The notes under the pieces: model-generated
The model's database searches: none
Told to the model about the DNA's origin: nothing
What the model saw: the letters and a program-made list of their open reading frames with translations, nothing else
Translations under genes and position numbers: made by a program
NCBI RefSeq assembly: GCF_008369105.1
Contig: NZ_VINQ01000009.1
Span: 1 to 64,000, forward strand
Reading direction: 5' to 3'
DNA from: Aquicoccus porphyridii
GTDB lineage: Bacteria; Pseudomonadota; Alphaproteobacteria; Rhodobacterales; Rhodobacteraceae
Length of the DNA stretch: 64,000 bases
In this document: positions 63,514 through 64,000 of the stretch, one piece after another
Layout: every line of letters starts with the position of its first letter
Position numbering within the stretch: the stretch's first letter is position 1

Positions 63514-64000
63514 CTACGAATGGCGGGATCGTCTCATCGCCGCTTGCGGTGCGTGGTGCAACTTTGAAATTTGGCGGTGTGACGGCGCTCGACGATGTGA
63601 GCATCTCTATAAACGACGATGAATTGCTTGCGATCATCGGCCCGAACGGTGCCGGAAAAACATCACTTCTGAACGTTACTGCGGGCTTCTACCGTCCGCA
63701 GAAAGGCCGTGTCGAATTGTCTGGTCAGGACGTGACCGGCCTGCGTGTTGACCAGATCGCCCGGCGCGGTTTGGCGCGGACGTTTCAGGGCACCCATCTT
63801 TTTGCCGGGCAGACCGTGGTGGAAAACATCATGATCGGCCGTCACATGCTGATGAAATCGAATGTGATCCAGGCTTTTTTCCAATTCGGTCCCGTGATGC
63901 GCGAGGAATCGGAACATCGCGAAGCCGCCGAAGAGATCATCGACTTTCTGGAGATCGAGGCAATCCGCAACCGGCCCGTGGGCACGTTGGGGTACGGGCT
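63510..64000 (+). CDS. ABC transporter ATP-binding protein, LivG-type (partial, runs off window)
   Basis: The first 163 codons of a branched-chain amino-acid-type importer ATPase. Walker A GPNGAGKTSLLNVTAG; Q-loop RRGLARTFQGTHLF is typical of LivG. The signature and Walker B lie beyond the window. Located behind the last operator, it probably imports the locus substrate. In related loci of aromatic and alicyclic acid catabolism, such Liv-type systems import the acid. Confidence 0.88.
   Translation, partial: MTTNGGIVSSPLAVRGATLKFGGVTALDDVSISINDDELLAIIGPNGAGKTSLLNVTAGFYRPQKGRVELSGQDVTGLRVDQIARRGLARTFQGTHLFAGQTVVENIMIGRHMLMKSNVIQAFFQFGPVMREESEHREAAEEIIDFLEIEAIRNRPVGTLGYG

Overview
The window reads as a high-GC alphaproteobacterial replicon, most likely Rhodobacterales (Roseobacter group). 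The evidence is codon usage, short ATGA/TAATG operon overlaps, the virB gene set and the carboxylase families; no rRNA, tRNA or CRISPR array was seen. It has two unrelated halves.

Left half (about 1-18,015): a conjugation-type mobile region. An IS21-like element end (1-146) cuts virD4 inside its P-loop. A DUF1963 cargo gene follows. A minus-strand virB operon then runs from 14,751 down to 3,480 in the order: small ORF, virB1, B2, B3, B4, lipoprotein (B7-like), a lytic transglycosylase with VirB5-like ends, B5, B8, B9, B10, B11, a secreted small protein, B6. Around and beyond its promoter end lie two genes for small exported Cys-containing proteins, a ParDE toxin-antitoxin pair and a helix-turn-helix gene.

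Right half (about 18,076-64,000): a large acyl-CoA catabolic locus. Operon A (25,882-19,048, minus) encodes a TetR repressor, a biotin-dependent acyl-CoA carboxylase, a methylglutaconyl-CoA-hydratase-like protein, an acyl-CoA dehydrogenase and the biotin transporter BioY; an MBL hydrolase lies downstream. From 26 to 64 kb there are seven or more transcription units: SCP2-type thiolase + SDR; PaaY-like; an AtuA-type operon with a split carboxylase; two dehydrogenases with SDR, hydratase-like protein and thioesterases; BadH-like SDR with CoA ligase; FadH-like dienoyl-CoA reductase with CoA ligase; an eleven-gene operon with a third carboxylase, an HMG-CoA-lyase-like and a citryl-CoA-lyase-like protein; and the start of a LivG-type ABC importer behind a 30-codon leader ORF.

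The most notable feature is regulatory. Six copies of an 18-bp palindrome (TTCTAACA-NN-TGTTAGAA) lie in the promoter gaps of the 28-64 kb units, mostly in one fixed register to -35/-10-like elements. A single gene among them (40,438-41,805) encodes two complete TetR repressors fused head to tail. Operon A instead has its own TetR and a different palindrome. Together this suggests one dedicated regulon for uptake, CoA activation, dehydrogenation, carboxylation, hydration and C-C cleavage of a branched, isoprenoid or alicyclic acid. The substrate cannot be fixed from sequence alone.
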